Shown piece by piece: positions 22,123 through 24,059 of a stretch of 24,059 nucleotides of DNA; the stretch's first letter is position 1; every line of letters starts with the position of its first letter. This DNA is from Pseudomonadota bacterium. Its GTDB lineage: Bacteria; Pseudomonadota; Gammaproteobacteria; Burkholderiales; Burkholderiaceae_B. Location of the stretch: NCBI GenBank assembly GCA_023427085.1, contig JAEZBO010000005.1:1-24059 (forward strand), given 5' to 3'. The translations under genes and the position numbers were made by a program. The notes beneath the pieces are model-generated. The model did no database searches, was not told where the DNA came from, and saw nothing but the letters and a program-made list of their open reading frames with translations.

Positions 22123-23039
22123 AAGCCTCCAATAATTTCTTCCGCCTCGAGAACCGCCTGCAGACGCTGGCCGGCAAGGCCATCGCCGACTACCGCATGA
22201 TCGAGCAGGGCGACCGCATCCTGGTCTGCATGAGCGGCGGCAAGGATTCGTACACGATGCTATCGGTGCTGGGCGCGCTGCAAAAGCGCGCGCCGGTCGA
22301 CTTCGAACTGATCGCGATGAATCTGGACCAGAAGCAGCCGGGCTTTCCCGATCACGTGCTGCCGGCCTATTTCGAGTCGATCGGCGTCAACTACCGCATC
22401 GTCACGGCCGACACCTACTCGATCGTCAAGGAGAAGGTGCCCGAGGGCAAGACCACCTGTTCACTGTGCTCGCGGCTGCGCCGCGGCGTGATCTACCGCA
22501 GCGCCAAAGAGCTGGGCTGCAACAAGATTGCGCTGGGCCACCACCGCGACGACATCGTCGAGACGTTCTTCCTGAACATGTTCTTCGGCGGCAAGATGAA
22601 GGGCATGCCGCCCAAGCTGGCCACCGACGACGGCCAGCACGTGGTGATCCGGCCGCTGGCCTATTGCAAGGAATCCGAGATCGCCAGCTACGCGCGCGAC
22701 ATGGAATATCCGATCATCCCGTGCAACCTGTGCGGCGCGCAGGAGAACCTGCAGCGCCAGAAGGTCAAGGACATGCTGCAGCAGTGGGAACGCGAGTCGC
22801 CCGGGCGGGTTGAGAACGTGTTCCGGGCGCTGGGCAACGTGGTGCCCTCGCATCTGGCTGATACCGAGCTGTTCGACTTCCAGGGCCTGGCCTCGACCGA
22901 GCTGGGCAAGATCGACGAGGCCTCGTTGTTCGGCCGCGCCTCGCATGCGCAGGATCCGCTGACGTTCTCGCACGCCAGCGAAAACCGCATCGAGTTTGTG
23001 CGGCCGGCGCTGCGCAGCGAACCGCTGGTCAGCGGCTGA
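22119..23039 (+). CDS. ttcA: tRNA 2-thiocytidine(32) synthetase TtcA
   Basis: 306-aa ATP-dependent tRNA thiolase that converts C32 to 2-thiocytidine, using a [4Fe-4S] cluster. The PP-loop SGGKDS is at 39-44, the cluster-binding cysteines are in TTCSLCSRLRRG and IPCNLCGAQENLQR, and ALGHHRDDIVETFFLNMFFGGK is the TtcA-family signature. Length agrees with E. coli (311). ATG 22119 overlaps the ubiX stop (ATGA). Its TGA stop (23037-23039) lies in the first unit of the 14-bp tandem array that follows. Confidence 0.97.
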   Translation: MKASNNFFRLENRLQTLAGKAIADYRMIEQGDRILVCMSGGKDSYTMLSVLGALQKRAPVDFELIAMNLDQKQPGFPDHVLPAYFESIGVNYRIVTADTYSIVKEKVPEGKTTCSLCSRLRRGVIYRSAKELGCNKIALGHHRDDIVETFFLNMFFGGKMKGMPPKLATDDGQHVVIRPLAYCKESEIASYARDMEYPIIPCNLCGAQENLQRQKVKDMLQQWERESPGRVENVFRALGNVVPSHLADTELFDFQGLASTELGKIDEASLFGRASHAQDPLTFSHASENRIEFVRPALRSEPLVSG

Positions 23040-23166
23040 CGATCATTGGCTGACACTCAACGGCCGACACCCGATAGCCGACAATCAACAGCCGACACTC
23101 AACGGCTGACGCTCAACGGCCGACTGTTCAACAGCCGACGCTCACCGCCGATACTCAACGGCTGAC
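23034..23166. repeat. 14-bp-period tandem array spanning the stops of ttcA and folB
   Basis: The core GGCYGAC (or AGCCGAC, CGCCGAT) starts at 23034, 23048, 23062, 23076, 23090, 23104, 23118, 23133, 23146 and 23160: ten cores, period 14 with one compensating 15/13 pair. The consensus is GGCYGACRCTCAAC. The first core contains the ttcA stop (TGA 23037-23039); the folB stop (minus TGA, 23157-23155) lies in the last full unit. The array therefore fills the whole convergent gap. It is not CRISPR: repeats are contiguous and degenerate, with no spacers. Confidence 0.93.
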
Positions 23167-23514
23167 GAAGACCTCGACGCCGACCGCGGCGCAATCCGAG
23201 AACGCCATCGGCTTGCTGATGCGCAGCCGCACCGCGCGGATGTCGGCGAAGTCGGCCAGCAGGCGCGCCGCCACCCGTTCGCACAAGGTCTCGATCAGGT
23301 TCACGTGGGCCTGTGTGCATTCGTGCACGATCGCCTCGCGCAGGTGCCGGTAGTCGAGCACGCTGTGGATGTCGTGGTCGTCGACCGGACCGGTGACCGC
23401 CAGGTCGATCTCGGCATCGACGTGCAGCGGTTGGGTGGCGCGGCGCTCGTGTTCGAGGATGCCGATGCGGGCGTCCAGGGCCAGGCGGGAAAAGACGATG
23501 CGGCGAGTGGTCAT
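23155..23514 (-). CDS. folB: Dihydroneopterin aldolase
   Basis: 119-aa folate-pathway enzyme converting dihydroneopterin to 6-hydroxymethyl-dihydropterin and glycolaldehyde. Family features: FSRLALDARIGILEHERRATQPLHVDAEIDL (N-terminal half, with the conserved ARIGI...E pattern), HSVLDYRHLREAI, NLIETLCERVA (pterin-binding E in the LIET motif) and the catalytic-region lysine in RISKPMAF. The length is as in E. coli FolB (122). ATG 23514 has no clear Shine-Dalgarno. A TACAAT box on the minus strand (23547-23542) lies 28 bases upstream. The last codons and the stop are inside the 14-bp array. Confidence 0.95.
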   Translation of the reverse strand: MTTRRIVFSRLALDARIGILEHERRATQPLHVDAEIDLAVTGPVDDHDIHSVLDYRHLREAIVHECTQAHVNLIETLCERVAARLLADFADIRAVRLRISKPMAFSDCAAVGVEVFVSR

Positions 23515-23541
23515 GATGACGGGTAGGGAAAGCCAGCGCGA

Positions 23542-23602
23542 ATTGTAGTGCGCCCCGGCCCGCCGTGCTCCACTCCCGCCGGGCCGCGCGGCTGTCTACA
23601 AT
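23542..23602. promoter_or_regulatory. Divergent promoter region, folB and FAD oxidoreductase
   Basis: TACAAT occurs on the minus strand at 23547-23542, 28 bases before the folB ATG, and on the plus strand at 23597-23602, 37 bases before the oxidoreductase ATG. Both match the -10 consensus in five of six bases. No -35 consensus is seen for either. Confidence 0.45.
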
Positions 23603-23638
23603 CCCGGGCAGTAGCCACGACGTCCCAGGACTGGATCC

Positions 23639-24035
23639 ATGCAGCAGCCCCCCCTAGCGCCCAGCAGCGAGTTCGATGCGGCCATCATCGGCGCCGGGCC
23701 GGCCGGCGCCTCGTGCGCCGTCTGGCTGGCGCGGCTGGGCCTGCGCCCGCTGCTGCTCGACGCCGCCGACGCGCCCGGCGGGCTCGAGCGCGGCAATCCT
23801 TACCCCGACAACTGGATCGCGGTGCTGCCCGGCGTCACCGGCGAGCAGGTCGCCGACAACATCGCCGCCAGCCTGCACGCGGCCGGCGTGGCGCCGCGGC
23901 TGCGGCATCGGGTGACGCAACTGCACAGGACGCCGGCCGGCACATTCGAGCTGGAGGTCGACGATGGCGACGGCGCCCGCTCGCGCCTGCTGGCACCGCG
24001 GCTGGTCATCGCCAGCGGCGTGCGCCCGCCCGGGC
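23639..24035 (+). CDS. FAD-dependent NAD(P)/FAD oxidoreductase, 3'-truncated by the window end
   Basis: Partial N-terminal segment of a thioredoxin-reductase/monooxygenase-like flavoprotein. The dinucleotide-binding motif IIGAGPAGASCAVWLARLG gives GxGxxG at residues 18-23, followed by LLLDAADAPGG, the usual end of the second strand. LVIASGVRPPGP near residue 130 is the ATG-like second FAD motif (here ASG). ATG 23639 has AGGA eight bases upstream and a TACAAT box further up. The frame runs off the end; bases from 24036 look like sequencing adapter, so the last residues (after GP) are probably not real. The rest of the protein and its specific function cannot be judged. Confidence 0.85.
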
Positions 24036-24059
24036 CTGTCACTTATACACATCACCGAG
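24036..24059 (+). other. Probable Nextera/Tn5 mosaic-end adapter remnant
   Basis: The last 24 bases begin CTGTCACTTATACACATCA and end CCGAG. The Tn5 mosaic end used in Nextera libraries is CTGTCTCTTATACACATCT, and the Nextera read adapter continues with CCGAG. The window differs only at two positions (T to A at adapter bases 6 and 19). The composition shifts abruptly to AT-rich at exactly 24036, at the very end of the contig. Confidence 0.88.

Noticed and set aside
23034..23166. CRISPR array
   Set aside because: Units are 14 bases, contiguous and degenerate, with no unique spacers and no cas genes nearby.
24036..24059. Genuine Tn5-type transposon end
   Set aside because: Position at the contig end and the CCGAG continuation match a library adapter; no transposase or second end is present.

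Overview
High-GC bacterial window with compact, strongly biased coding and co-directional gene strings. Two features point to a betaproteobacterium of the Burkholderiales, most likely Alcaligenaceae (Bordetella/Achromobacter/Pigmentiphaga-like): two orphan tripartite-tricarboxylate-type (Bug) solute-binding proteins that sit beside LysR regulators without the TctA/TctB membrane subunits, and the housekeeping string hemA-prfA-prmC-grxD-ubiX-ttcA-folB. The assignment is inferred from gene content only.

Layout. (1) 1-2891, minus strand: LysR regulator, class II aldolase, Bug protein; a short catabolic cluster. (2) 3006-5351, plus: a membrane LtaS-type sulfatase/phosphotransferase fused to a GNAT acetyltransferase domain. 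(3) 5424-5545: a 14-bp-period tandem array between convergent gene ends. (4) 8270-5530, minus: LysR regulator, HD phosphohydrolase, membrane-anchored metallophosphoesterase. (5) 8411-13693, plus, divergent from that LysR: PcaC-like decarboxylase-family protein, aldehyde dehydrogenase, beta-hydroxyacid dehydrogenase, Bug protein and M20 peptidase; tightly packed and probably one catabolic operon with its substrate sensor/uptake protein. (6) 13694-17231, accessory patch: an HTH/PIN toxin-antitoxin pair, a DUF985 cupin, and a complete AbiE-type (type IV) toxin-antitoxin pair whose promoter carries two near-identical inverted-repeat operators. (7) tRNA-Phe(GAA) on minus with an intrinsic terminator. 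(8) 17547-23039, plus: hemA, prfA, an unlisted 47-codon ORF coupled at both ends by ATGA overlaps, prmC with an Ala-rich insertion, grxD, ubiX, ttcA. (9) a second 14-bp-period array that contains the stop codons of both ttcA and folB. (10) folB (minus) and a truncated FAD oxidoreductase (plus) reading off the end.

The most distinctive observations are the two 14-bp minisatellites that incorporate stop codons of convergent genes, the doubly coupled small ORF between prfA and prmC, the sulfatase-GNAT fusion, the twin operator of the AbiE module, and a data-quality flag: the last 24 bases match the Nextera/Tn5 mosaic-end adapter with two mismatches and are probably not genomic.

No gene-free stretch exceeds 300 bases. 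All protein assignments come from reading motifs by eye; no database search was run.
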